A stretch of DNA of 33,689 nt from positions 1 through 33,689 of the IMG/VR virus record IMGVR_UViG_3300024262_001784. One strand, given 5' to 3'. Positions within the stretch are counted from its first letter, which is position 1; every line of letters starts with the position of its first letter. Origin of the DNA: a virus. The notes under the pieces are model-generated. The model had not been told where the DNA came from, did no database searches, and saw only the letters and a list, made by a program, of their open reading frames with translations. Positions 20,944-29,320 of this stretch are shown here, piece by piece. A program made the translations under genes and the position numbers.

Positions 20944-21575
20944 TAATAAAAAGTATAAGTTACGATCAAACTGAAATAATAAAAAATATAATTGATCTTC
21001 ATATTGAAAAAGGTGTTATAGATTGTGACCCAACATATTCAACTGGTGTGTTTTATAAAAAGAGTGGAATCGTTGCACCTGAATATAAATTTGATTTATA
21101 TCCTCAATCAGAAGAAGTTGTGAAATCGAATTCTATAAGTTTGCCTTTGGAAAATGAATCATTAGATAGTATTATGTTTGATCCCCCATTTGTGGTTAGT
21201 AAAGGTCCATCCTTGAAAAACCCGAAAAAAGGAAGCAATATAATATCAACTAGATTTTCAAGTTATGAGAGTATTCCATTATTGTGGGATTATTATACTA
21301 AATCTTTAAATGAATTTTATAGAATATTAAAACCGAAAGGGATGTTAATATTTAAGTGTCAAGATACTGTGAGTGGTGGTAAAAATTATTTTTCCCATAG
21401 TTATGTTATGAATAAGGCACTTGAAATAGGTTATTACCCTAAAGATCTTTTTGTGTTGATGGCTAAAACAAGATTGATTAGTGGTAATATGAAAAATCAA
21501 CAACATGCTAGGAAATTTCATAGTTACTTTTGGGTATTCCAAAAGAAACAGGTAAATGTACCTTATGATATGTAA
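20940..21575 (+). CDS. DNA methyltransferase (N6-adenine/N4-cytosine type)
   Basis: This 211-residue protein has a SAM-dependent amino-methyltransferase layout. There is an N-terminal CDPTYSTGVFYK block, then DSIMFDPPFVV with the catalytic D-P-P-F, and a C-terminal part with FYRILKPKGMLIFKCQD (class-typical strand after helix). A similar arrangement occurs in phage methylases with DPPY/F motifs. The motif I glycine loop is unusually cryptic, so the subclass (alpha or beta) is uncertain and a non-DNA substrate cannot be excluded. Together with the Dam-type enzyme at 5445 it gives the phage two methylases. It starts within the upstream stop. Confidence 0.72.
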   Translation: MIIKSISYDQTEIIKNIIDLHIEKGVIDCDPTYSTGVFYKKSGIVAPEYKFDLYPQSEEVVKSNSISLPLENESLDSIMFDPPFVVSKGPSLKNPKKGSNIISTRFSSYESIPLLWDYYTKSLNEFYRILKPKGMLIFKCQDTVSGGKNYFSHSYVMNKALEIGYYPKDLFVLMAKTRLISGNMKNQQHARKFHSYFWVFQKKQVNVPYDM

Positions 21576-21588
21576 AAAATAAATTATT

Positions 21589-21759
21589 ATGAGAGAAACA
21601 GGATTTTATTGGGTCAAACCAAAAAGTGATGATTGGGAAATTGCTTATTATGAAACAGATGATGGGTGGTATATGGTACATTGTAATGATAGTAGTTTTG
21701 AAAGTTATAAAGATAATGAATTTTTAGAAATTGATGAAAAAATAATAAAAAAGAAATGA
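21589..21759 (+). CDS. Small acidic unknown protein
   Basis: This 56-residue protein starts MRETGFYWVKPKSDDWEIAYYE. It is rich in Trp, Tyr and acidic residues in alternating strands (DDGWYMVHCND), ending in a charged helix. The pattern is that of a small beta-sheet protein common in phage accessory operons. It begins 14 bases after the methylase stop and its stop overlaps the ATG of the next gene (ATGA), which supports it being translated. Function unknown. Confidence 0.62.
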   Translation: MRETGFYWVKPKSDDWEIAYYETDDGWYMVHCNDSSFESYKDNEFLEIDEKIIKKK

Positions 21760-21974
21760 AAGACAAAGATAAAGATGATTGGTTTGATATGTGTGATTGT
21801 GGTGATGATTGTAATTGTAGTATAGAACCAACTGAAATGGAAAAAGAATTATACTATTTAGAATTATTAAATAGAAGAATAGATGTAGCTGATGGATTAC
21901 TTTTATTAAGAGATAGTCAAAACAATCCACTTTACACGGCACAATGGGTTAAAGAAAATATTTTAAAAATATAA
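21756..21974 (+). CDS. Small protein with Cys cluster
   Basis: This 72-residue protein has a very acidic N-terminus with four cysteines close together (DMCDCGDDCNCS, about residues 12-23), which could bind a metal. A helix (MEKELYYLELLNRRIDVA) follows, then an end NNPLYTAQWVKENILKI. That end matches the C-terminus of the next gene (GDPYFSDDYIKEKILNI), so the two share a short module. It starts in the upstream stop codon. Function unknown. Confidence 0.65.
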   Translation: MKDKDKDDWFDMCDCGDDCNCSIEPTEMEKELYYLELLNRRIDVADGLLLLRDSQNNPLYTAQWVKENILKI

Positions 21975-21983
21975 TAAAAGAAA

Positions 21984-22193
21984 ATGGATTTAAATAGAAA
22001 TATAATTAAGAAAATTAAAAATGCTAATGTTGAAGAACAAAAGAAATATCTATATGAACACCGAAAAGATATGAAAAAAACAAGGCAAGAATTCACCGAT
22101 TTATTGGGGAAATTGACAACTGAAAATGGTGATCCATATTTTAGTGATGATTATATCAAAGAAAAAATTTTAAATATTAAAATCAATGAATAA
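21984..22193 (+). CDS. Small basic protein sharing a C-terminal module with its neighbour
   Basis: This 69-residue, Lys-rich, mostly helical protein (MDLNRNIIKKIKNANVEEQK) has a C-terminal DPYFSDDYIKEKILNI resembling the end of the protein at 21756. It overlaps the thymidylate synthase start by eight bases, so the synthase is probably translationally coupled to it. No family is recognised; a phage structural or replication accessory role cannot be told apart. Confidence 0.65.
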   Translation: MDLNRNIIKKIKNANVEEQKKYLYEHRKDMKKTRQEFTDLLGKLTTENGDPYFSDDYIKEKILNIKINE

Positions 22194-23250
22194 TGTAGAT
22201 AAACAATTTAAAGAACTTATTAACCTTATCTTAGATAATGGTGGTAATAAAATGGATAGAACAGGTACAGGAACAAAATCTGTATTTGGGCATCAAATGA
22301 GATTTAATATGGATGAAGGATTTCCATTGTTAACATTGAGAAAAATTCACACAAAATCTCTTGTTCATGAATTACTATGGTTTTTAAGTTCTTTTGATTG
22401 GAAATATGCAAAATTTGGTAATACAAATATAAAATACCTATTAGATAATGGTGTAACATTTTGGTCAGAATGGCCTTATGAAGATTATAAAAAGAAAATG
22501 GAATACCACAATCTACCAGAATTAACATTAAAAGAATTTGAACAAAATATTAAAAATGATGATGACTTTGCTTTAAAATTTGGAAGTATTGGACCTGGTT
22601 ATGGTGAACAATGGTTGAACAGTGGTTCTTTAGATATTGAAAAAATCATTGATGATAAAAAACAAAGATTTAGAGTAAATGGCGTAAATCAAATTGATAA
22701 TGTTATTAATGATCTTAAGAAGAATCCAGATAGTAGAAGAATTATCGTAAACTCATGGAATCCATTAAGATTGGATGAAATGTTATTACCACCTTGTCAT
22801 ATGTTTTTCCAATTTTATACAATTAGAATGACACCAGAAGAAAGACTTGAAAGATTTAACAAATGGGTAGAAGAAAATGGAAAGGATAGTAATATGACTA
22901 TGGATGAACACAATTTTCCAACAAGATTAGTATCATTGCAAATGTATCAGAGATCAGTGGACACAGGACTTGGTTTACCGTTTAACATAGCATCTTATTC
23001 ATTGTTGCTACATATGATTTCACAAATTGTTAATATGATACCACATGAATTCATATGGACAGGTGGTGATACTCACATTTATAATAATCATGTTGAACAA
23101 TTGGAAGAAATTCTAAAAAGAGAAAGTTTTGAATTACCAACGTTGAAACTAAACCATAATATTAAAAGTATTTATGATTTTAGGTACGAAGATATTATAA
23201 TTGAAAATTATAAATCACACCCAAATATAAAGATGGAAGTAGCAGTTTAA
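22186..23250 (+). CDS. thyA: Thymidylate synthase ThyA
   Basis: It methylates dUMP to dTMP with methylene-tetrahydrofolate, supporting phage DNA synthesis. Landmarks in the 354-residue chain are RTGTGTKSVFG (residues 25-35), HELLWFL, SRRIIVNSWNP, the catalytic cysteine in LPPCHMFFQF (C204) and GLPFNIASY with N267. The asparagine at that site fits dUMP rather than the dCMP used by hydroxymethylases. It is longer than the usual ~264-316 residues. The largest extra segment (about 212-246, MTPEERLERFNKWVEENGKD) falls between the active-site strand and the RLVSLQMYQRS block, and more extra sequence lies around 100-130. Core motifs are complete, so it should be active. Confidence 0.95.
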   Translation: MNNVDKQFKELINLILDNGGNKMDRTGTGTKSVFGHQMRFNMDEGFPLLTLRKIHTKSLVHELLWFLSSFDWKYAKFGNTNIKYLLDNGVTFWSEWPYEDYKKKMEYHNLPELTLKEFEQNIKNDDDFALKFGSIGPGYGEQWLNSGSLDIEKIIDDKKQRFRVNGVNQIDNVINDLKKNPDSRRIIVNSWNPLRLDEMLLPPCHMFFQFYTIRMTPEERLERFNKWVEENGKDSNMTMDEHNFPTRLVSLQMYQRSVDTGLGLPFNIASYSLLLHMISQIVNMIPHEFIWTGGDTHIYNNHVEQLEEILKRESFELPTLKLNHNIKSIYDFRYEDIIIENYKSHPNIKMEVAV

Positions 23251-23253
23251 AAA

Positions 23254-24630
23254 ATGAAAATAACAGATTATAACATTGGGTTTATAAATCCACCGTCACC
23301 CTTTTTAACAGATGAAAGAGTATTTATGTCTCTTGGAATACTACGAGTTGCAACATCATTGAAAAAACATACGGATAAAGTTTTCTTCCTTGACTTATCA
23401 GGAGAAAAAAATCATAATGATTTAATAGATGATTTTATAAAAAGAAATTCTATTGATATTATTTGTTTTACCGCAACTACCCCACAAATAAGATGTGTTT
23501 ACGAATTGTGTAAACATGTTAAATCAAAACACGATGTGAAAATAATTTTAGGTGGACCACATATAACACTAATGAGTTCATCTGCAAATAATTCAACAGA
23601 TGACATTAAAAAAAAATCTTCTGATCATATTGATAGAATATTAAAATACGTTGATACTATAGTGGTAGGAGATGGTGAATTTTCTATTCTTAAAGCTATA
23701 ACATCAAACGATACTATCATAAATTCCGAATTAGATGATGAATTATTTTTATCAAATGAAAAATATGATAAATTAGAAATAGATAGAAGTTTTTTAGATA
23801 TTGATAGTTATAAATATACAATAGATGGGAATAAATCTATAAATATAATATCACAAATGGGTTGTCCTTTTCAATGTGGGTTTTGTTCGGGTAGAGGTTC
23901 AAAATCATTTAATAGGGTTAGATATAGGAGTACTGATAATATAATTAAAGAAATTGATTTCTTATATAAAAATCATAATTATACAGGATTCATGTTTTAT
24001 GATGACGAACTCAATTTAAATAAGTATAGATTTGAAGAACTATTAAAAAAATTAATAAAATACCAAAAGGATAATAATGTTAAATTTAATCTCAGAGGTT
24101 TTACCAGAAGTGATTTACTTACAGAAAAACAAGCCGAATTAATGTTAGAAGCTGGATTTAAATGGTTATTAATTGGTTTTGAATCTGGTTCTGATAAAAT
24201 ATTAAAAAACATTAAAAAAGGATGTACTGTTAAACAAAATACAGAATGTTTTAAGATTGCACGAAAATCAGGATTAAAAGTAAAGGCTTTAATGTCAGTT
24301 GGTCATCCAGGTGAAACAATTGAAACAGTTAATGATACCATAAAATGGTTAAGAAAAGTTAAACCAGATGAAACCGATATCACAATTATATCCATATACC
24401 CTGGATCTAATTATTTTAACAAATCTGTAAAATTATCTGATGATTTATTAAAATATGAAAATGGTGGAGGCGATAAACTTTATATCAGAAATATAGACTT
24501 TTTGAAGGATGTAAATTTTTATAAAAGTAAACCAGGTTCATATGTTTCATATGTTCACACTGATGATTTATCAGAAGAAGATATAGTTCAATGTAGATAT
24601 AAAATAGAAAAGGCAATACAAGAATTTTAA
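23254..24630 (+). CDS. B12-binding-type radical SAM protein
   Basis: This 458-residue protein has an N-terminal Rossmann-like cobalamin-binding-type domain (IGFINPPSPFL, SLGILRVATSLKKH, ILGGPHITL). A radical SAM barrel follows, with its cluster motif MGCPFQCGFC (C204-x3-C208-x2-C211) and the later FRYDDELN-like and LLIGFESGSDKIL segments usual for this superclass. Members include methyltransferases and ring-forming enzymes, so the exact reaction cannot be told; a histidine ligand for B12 is not obvious. It follows thyA by three bases and is probably cotranscribed. Candidate substrates are a base, a tRNA or a peptide, all inference. Its 3' end overlaps the converging GT2 gene by four bases. 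Confidence 0.82.
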   Translation: MKITDYNIGFINPPSPFLTDERVFMSLGILRVATSLKKHTDKVFFLDLSGEKNHNDLIDDFIKRNSIDIICFTATTPQIRCVYELCKHVKSKHDVKIILGGPHITLMSSSANNSTDDIKKKSSDHIDRILKYVDTIVVGDGEFSILKAITSNDTIINSELDDELFLSNEKYDKLEIDRSFLDIDSYKYTIDGNKSINIISQMGCPFQCGFCSGRGSKSFNRVRYRSTDNIIKEIDFLYKNHNYTGFMFYDDELNLNKYRFEELLKKLIKYQKDNNVKFNLRGFTRSDLLTEKQAELMLEAGFKWLLIGFESGSDKILKNIKKGCTVKQNTECFKIARKSGLKVKALMSVGHPGETIETVNDTIKWLRKVKPDETDITIISIYPGSNYFNKSVKLSDDLLKYENGGGDKLYIRNIDFLKDVNFYKSKPGSYVSYVHTDDLSEEDIVQCRYKIEKAIQEF

Positions 24631-25802
24631 AATAATTTTATTGTTATATAATGATTATCAAAATCAAACCATCTTAAATTAGTAAGTTTTAAATACTCAA
24701 CTATGGAAACCATTAAATTGTTTTCTGGTTGATCAATTTTCTTATATGATATTTGTATAATTACCTGAATTTTACCAATATATTTTTTAATATTTTCATA
24801 TATTTTGAAAAATTCATAATATTGTTCAGGGGAATCAAATAACACCAAACAATAATCTACATCATCTCTGTAATCGTTATAATAAATATTATGATCAAAA
24901 TATAATTCATTTAATTGTTCTTGTTTGAATAAAGACAATTTATATGGTGTTATAAATAAAACATTTTTTGAAGTAGTATCATAATTTATATCGCAATCCA
25001 AGAACGCTGTACTTTCAATAAAAATATCATTAAAAATTCTTTTTATACTATTCACTTCCTTTGTTCTCCGATCTTTCAATAATTGATCTATTTCTTGAGT
25101 TCTTATTGTTAAATCATTGTATTCATTTATAGTTCTACTAATTGATTTTTCTCTTGTGTTATAACCATATAATGCTCTTGGCAAATGTAACAATTTGCCC
25201 ATTTCTTCTAATTTAAACAATTGTAATAAATCAACAATTATCAATCTATTATCCAAATCACCTTTAAAATCCAATCCATTTATATTTCTCCATGAACGAT
25301 TATACCCATGTCCACCAAAATAATCACTTGTGCCGTGTTTTATAATATCATTATCATATGGATTATTGAAAATATAATCCATATGACTTTTGTAATTTTC
25401 ATAATTAATATAAATTGAACCTTTATATTCACCATTCACGTAATTTCTAATATCAGTGGTCATACAAATAACATCTAAATATTTAGAATAAAAATAATTA
25501 TATACTTCTAATGTTTTGGGGAAAATATGATCGTCTCCATCTACAGTTATTACAATATCACCAATCGCATAAGTATGTGGATTCCACCATACTTCTTTTT
25601 TTGATTTTTGTTCTACGTATCGGATTCTTTTATCTCTAAGTGGTAAGGATTTAACTAATTTGGTAGTTTCTTCATTGTGACTAAAATCATCAGTCACAAC
25701 CCATTCAAAATTTGTATGTGTTTGATTTAAAACACTATTACAAACTTCATCGATATATTTTGGAGATTCATTGTAAAATGATGTAACTATACTAAATTTC
25801 AT
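24627..25802 (-). CDS. GT2-family glycosyltransferase with C-terminal extension
   Basis: The first ~240 residues of this 391-residue protein form the GT-A domain: FSIVTSFYNESPKYIDEVCN, WVVTDDFSHNEET, and the metal motif in IVITVDGDDHIF. A HGTSDYFGGHGYNRSWR segment lies where the acceptor site is expected. The last ~150 residues (from about NVLFITPYKLSLFKQEQLNE) are not catalytic and could bind an acceptor or a partner. Its ATG is the last base of a 16-bp hairpin that also contains the stop of the preceding gene, so its translation may be controlled by that structure. Confidence 0.82.
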   Translation of the reverse strand: MKFSIVTSFYNESPKYIDEVCNSVLNQTHTNFEWVVTDDFSHNEETTKLVKSLPLRDKRIRYVEQKSKKEVWWNPHTYAIGDIVITVDGDDHIFPKTLEVYNYFYSKYLDVICMTTDIRNYVNGEYKGSIYINYENYKSHMDYIFNNPYDNDIIKHGTSDYFGGHGYNRSWRNINGLDFKGDLDNRLIIVDLLQLFKLEEMGKLLHLPRALYGYNTREKSISRTINEYNDLTIRTQEIDQLLKDRRTKEVNSIKRIFNDIFIESTAFLDCDINYDTTSKNVLFITPYKLSLFKQEQLNELYFDHNIYYNDYRDDVDYCLVLFDSPEQYYEFFKIYENIKKYIGKIQVIIQISYKKIDQPENNLMVSIVEYLKLTNLRWFDFDNHYITIKLF

Positions 25803-25836
25803 TAAACTTATAGATTTAAAAAATCTATAAGTTTAA
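25802..25836 (-). promoter_or_regulatory. Hairpin joining a stop codon to the next start codon
   Basis: Arms 25802-25817 and 25821-25836 are perfect reverse complements (16 bp, 3-base loop). On the minus strand, the stop of the 26393 gene lies at one foot and the A of the GT2 ATG at the other. There is no T run after it, so termination is unlikely. Blocking or coupling of translation fits better. Confidence 0.7.
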
Positions 25837-26393
25837 GATTTTACAAAAGTTTGTTCTTTAAGTCTCTTATGGAAATTATTCTTTATATTATTATATAAAT
25901 CATTATTTATAACTTCAATTATATCATAATAATTATTTTTTATTCTTATCGGTTTATTTTTAAATTGTCCTCTTTTATAAATGAACCAAGACTTATCACC
26001 GTCTATTTCATCAAAATAAATATGAAATTTTTCTTTACTTGTAACAACCTCATATGAAAAATAAGTATCCATTTTCTTTAAATACTTTCTATTCATTTTA
26101 TAAACATGTTTGATATTTCTTGATTTAATACCCATATTCAATAAAATATATTTTAATCCTAATGGAATATTAGATGATATTAATTCTATTTTACCTAATA
26201 TATTATTAAGAAAATAATTTTTCATATCTATTTTAATTTGATACCAATCTACTGTGGGTGTAATTATCAATAGTAATATAGGGACAATCAAAAACAATAA
26301 GAATAAAATTGCATTCCAATTTTGATCACCATAATCGGTATATTTTGGTGAATTCCAAGAATTGTATGATAATAATATAGATGTTAAATTCAT
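25833..26393 (-). CDS. Membrane-anchored unknown protein
   Basis: This 186-residue protein has an N-terminus rich in Ser, Asn and Tyr, then a strong hydrophobic segment (about residues 28-48, NAILFLLFLIVPILLLIITP), and a ~135-residue basic, aromatic region (IKIDMKNYFLNN, YDIIEVINNDLYNN). One membrane span with a large charged domain is the likely topology, probably facing the cytoplasm. The GT2 gene just downstream suggests co-expression with glycan work, but nothing proves a functional link. Confidence 0.68.
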   Translation of the reverse strand: MNLTSILLSYNSWNSPKYTDYGDQNWNAILFLLFLIVPILLLIITPTVDWYQIKIDMKNYFLNNILGKIELISSNIPLGLKYILLNMGIKSRNIKHVYKMNRKYLKKMDTYFSYEVVTSKEKFHIYFDEIDGDKSWFIYKRGQFKNKPIRIKNNYYDIIEVINNDLYNNIKNNFHKRLKEQTFVKS

Positions 26394-26425
26394 ATTGATT
26401 TCTTTTAAACAAAAATAAGAATAAT

Positions 26426-27514
26426 TTATATAATTAAAAAATAATAATGTAAAATATTTTTTAATATAAAAATAATATTTTTATTGTATTTAATTCTAAC
26501 CAATCTTATTTTATTATTTTTACAATAATCATCTTTAATTTTATCACGTTTCTTTATTTTATAAAAATAATCATATCCACCAAAATAATCAATAGGTTCA
26601 AAATGTTGAATACCATCATATTCAATACATAAATTATAATCAGGTATATAAAAATCAAATGATAAATGTCTATTATTTAAACAATCTGTAAATTTTTTTT
26701 GACGATCATATTCTATATTATTTTCATCTAAATATAATTTTATAGTCATTTCTCCTTTACTTTCTTGACAAATAGGACAACCACTTCCTTGAATATGATT
26801 TGATGGAGTTTGTTCAAAAATCCCATGAACAGGACAAATAATTTTGGTTTTTGTTCGACTATTGATATAAGTTGTATATTCATATTTATTATCATGTACA
26901 ATATTAGATTTTAATATAAATTCATTCAATGTTAATTTACTTTGTTCTATTGAACATTTTACACACCCACTTCCTGATAAATGAGAATTAGGAGTTTGTT
27001 CAAAATCACCATGAATAGGACAACCAATTATCACTTTTGTTTTTGTATTTTTATAATTGGATTTAGAATAATTATATTTATTACCATGTATAATATTAGA
27101 TTTTAATATAAATTCATTCAATGTTAATTTACTTTGTTCTATTGAACATTTCAAACATATATGACCTTTTAAATGATTTTTTGGTGTTTGTTCAAAAATA
27201 CCATGAACAGAACAACCAATTTTTACTTTTGTTATGTTATTCTTATATTTAACCAATGAATAATCGTATTTATATCCATGTATTTTCTGTGAATCTTTTA
27301 TAAAATCAGTGTTTTTTATTTTATCACTTAAACACAACACACATCCTCCATTTTTACTTCTTAAATGATTATGAGGAGTAATTTCGAATTTACCATGTTT
27401 ATAACAAATTAATTTGATATTCGTTTTCATATTTTTATAATCAACCATACTATAATCAAATTTGTCGTCAAATTTTAATTTCGACTTATTTATAAATTTT
27501 TCCGTATTTAACAT
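26426..27514 (-). CDS. Zinc-knuckle-repeat endonuclease (DUF723-type repeats plus Vsr-like domain)
   Basis: Residues about 1-245 of this 362-residue protein hold four ~57-residue repeats. Each has H-x-x-KYDYS-type helices and a four-ligand set, C-x2-HG-x-FEQTP...H...C-x2-C, for example CSVHGIFEQTPKNH. They resemble DUF723 units. The C-terminal part is a Vsr/PD-(D/E)XK-like nuclease: FDFYIPDYNLCIEYDGIQHF supplies D, E and D-G-x-Q-H, and then KRDKIKDDYCKNNKIRLVRI follows. Proteins of this type act as phage homing endonucleases. A close relative lies at 28211, and the GT2 gene at 27564 sits between the two, in the style of a gene flanked by mobile nucleases. Confidence 0.72.
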   Translation of the reverse strand: MLNTEKFINKSKLKFDDKFDYSMVDYKNMKTNIKLICYKHGKFEITPHNHLRSKNGGCVLCLSDKIKNTDFIKDSQKIHGYKYDYSLVKYKNNITKVKIGCSVHGIFEQTPKNHLKGHICLKCSIEQSKLTLNEFILKSNIIHGNKYNYSKSNYKNTKTKVIIGCPIHGDFEQTPNSHLSGSGCVKCSIEQSKLTLNEFILKSNIVHDNKYEYTTYINSRTKTKIICPVHGIFEQTPSNHIQGSGCPICQESKGEMTIKLYLDENNIEYDRQKKFTDCLNNRHLSFDFYIPDYNLCIEYDGIQHFEPIDYFGGYDYFYKIKKRDKIKDDYCKNNKIRLVRIKYNKNIIFILKNILHYYFLII

Positions 27515-27563
27515 AAACTTATTATTAATTTAATCGTATATATTAAAATAAAAATTGATAAAA

Positions 27564-28199
27564 ATGAAGTTTTCAGTTATTCTCGCGTCATATTTAGGAC
27601 AATATCCAGGAGCAGCCACCAATAGAGAAGTTAAATTTATAAGAGCTGTAAAAAGTTTTTTAAAACAAACTCATGAAGATAAAGAACTTATAATAGTATC
27701 AGATGGTTGTGAAATTACCGTAAAACTATACGAAGAAAATTTTAAAGAACACTCCAATATTAAGCTAATTAAATTAAATAAACAACCTTTATATTCTGGA
27801 AATATGAGAAATGTGGCATTCGATTTATGTGATGGTGATGTTATTACATATTTGGATAGTGATGATGCATTAGGTAAAAAACATCTGGAAATAATTGCTG
27901 AACAATATGATATTGAAAAAGACGATTTTGTGTATTACGATGATTATATGGTTTTAAATAAAGAATTTTCTAAATTATACATCAGAAAAGTTGAAACAAG
28001 ATATGGTAGTATTGGAACATCTGCTATAAGTCATAAAAATCCTAAAAATATGAAAAAAGGCGACCAATTGCGCTGGTCCTCAGGGTATGGCCACGATTTT
28101 TTATTTATGTTTAAATTAAATTCAATAAGTAACTATTTTAAAAAATTGGAAAAAATGCCACAATATTTGGTGTGCCACTATCATTTGGGCGACTTTTAA
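27564..28199 (+). CDS. GT2-family glycosyltransferase
   Basis: With the ATG at 27564 this is a 211-residue GT-A protein. It begins MKFSVILASYLGQYPGAATN, has FIRAVKSFLKQTH and LIIVSDGCE, and carries the metal-binding D-x-D in ITYLDSDDALG. A TTG nine bases earlier is in frame but gives a poor start. Near the C-terminus the DNA briefly turns GC-richer (about 28055-28110), coding for GDQLRWSSGYGHDFLF. Acceptor unknown; it belongs with the other glycosyltransferases at 14513-19901 and 24627. It is flanked on both sides by zinc-knuckle endonuclease genes. Confidence 0.83.
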   Translation: MKFSVILASYLGQYPGAATNREVKFIRAVKSFLKQTHEDKELIIVSDGCEITVKLYEENFKEHSNIKLIKLNKQPLYSGNMRNVAFDLCDGDVITYLDSDDALGKKHLEIIAEQYDIEKDDFVYYDDYMVLNKEFSKLYIRKVETRYGSIGTSAISHKNPKNMKKGDQLRWSSGYGHDFLFMFKLNSISNYFKKLEKMPQYLVCHYHLGDF

Positions 28200-28210
28200 A
28201 GTCCTGATTA

Positions 28211-29320
28211 TCAATCGGTTATATTTAATAATTCGTCTAATTTGTCATTAATATTTTCATTATATTTAATTCTTATTAAATGAATATTATTTTCTTTACA
28301 ATATTCATTTTTTATTTTATCATGTTTTTTTAATTTTTTAAAATTGTCGACACCACCGAAAAATTCTATTGGGGTATAATGTTGTTCACCATCGTATTCT
28401 ATGCAACAATTATATTCTGGCAAATAAAAATCAAATGGTAAAGTATTTTTATTTCGACATTTATCAAACCTTTTTTGTCTTTTAAATTTTATTTTTAAAT
28501 TATTTAAATATTTTACTATATCATTTTCACCTTTGCTTTCACCACAAAAAGGACATCCATATTTTTTACTAGTGTGATTATTAGGTAACTGTTCAAATAT
28601 CCCATGTTTAGAACAAATTATTTTTACCTTTGATAATCCATTTTTATAATCCACCAAAGAATAATCATATTTATCACCATGAATTTTTTTTGAATTTTTA
28701 ATAAAATCTTTTGTTGTTAATTTATTCAACCCAGTACAAATTCTACACCCCTTACCCATCATGTGACTATTTGGTAATTGTTCAAATTCACCATGAATAA
28801 GACAAATTATTTTTACTTTTGTTCGACTATTCTTATAATTAACCAATGAATAATCATATTTATCACCATGAATTTTTTTTGAATTTTCAATAAATTCATG
28901 TAATGGAAAAGTTTTATTTAAATTTGAACATTTCATACAACCTTGATAATTTAAATGTCTAGATGGTTGTTGATCAAATTCACCATGAATAGGACAGATT
29001 ATTTTTACTTTTGTTTTATTGTTTTTATATTCAACTAATGAATAATCATATTTATTATTATGTATAATAGTTGATCTTTTTATAAATATTTCATTTGTTA
29101 AAAATTTAGATTTTTTAAAACATTCATTACATATTTGTCCTGTCAAATGGTTGTTTGGTAATTGTTCAAATTCACCATGAATAGGACAAATTATTTTTAC
29201 TTTTGTTCTAGCATTTTTATAATTAACTAATGAATAATCATATTTATTTTTATGAATAATAATTGATCTTTTTATAAATATTTCGGTTGTTAATAATTTT
29301 CCCATTTTAAAAATCTTCAT
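28211..29320 (-). CDS. Zinc-knuckle-repeat endonuclease, downstream of an RHH gene
   Basis: This 369-residue paralogue of the gene at 26426 has about four DUF723-like repeats (IHKNKYDYSLVNYKN, CPIHGEFEQLPNNHL, C-x2-C), then a nuclease domain with LPFDFYLPEYNCCIEYDGEQH and KKHDKIKNEYCKENNIHLIRI. Catalytic-type residues D, E and the D-G-x-Q-H string are present. The ATG at 29320 lies inside the last codons of the ribbon-helix-helix gene (14-base overlap in another frame); a second in-frame ATG at 29305 gives the more typical MGKLLTTEIF start. It is probably a homing endonuclease. The repeats are very similar to one another, which suggests recent expansion. Confidence 0.74.
   Translation of the reverse strand: MKIFKMGKLLTTEIFIKRSIIIHKNKYDYSLVNYKNARTKVKIICPIHGEFEQLPNNHLTGQICNECFKKSKFLTNEIFIKRSTIIHNNKYDYSLVEYKNNKTKVKIICPIHGEFDQQPSRHLNYQGCMKCSNLNKTFPLHEFIENSKKIHGDKYDYSLVNYKNSRTKVKIICLIHGEFEQLPNSHMMGKGCRICTGLNKLTTKDFIKNSKKIHGDKYDYSLVDYKNGLSKVKIICSKHGIFEQLPNNHTSKKYGCPFCGESKGENDIVKYLNNLKIKFKRQKRFDKCRNKNTLPFDFYLPEYNCCIEYDGEQHYTPIEFFGGVDNFKKLKKHDKIKNEYCKENNIHLIRIKYNENINDKLDELLNITD

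Noticed and set aside
26426-29320. Zinc-knuckle repeat proteins as a novel defence system
   Set aside because: Their layout and paralogy fit known phage homing-endonuclease families, and no partner gene typical of defence systems is adjacent.
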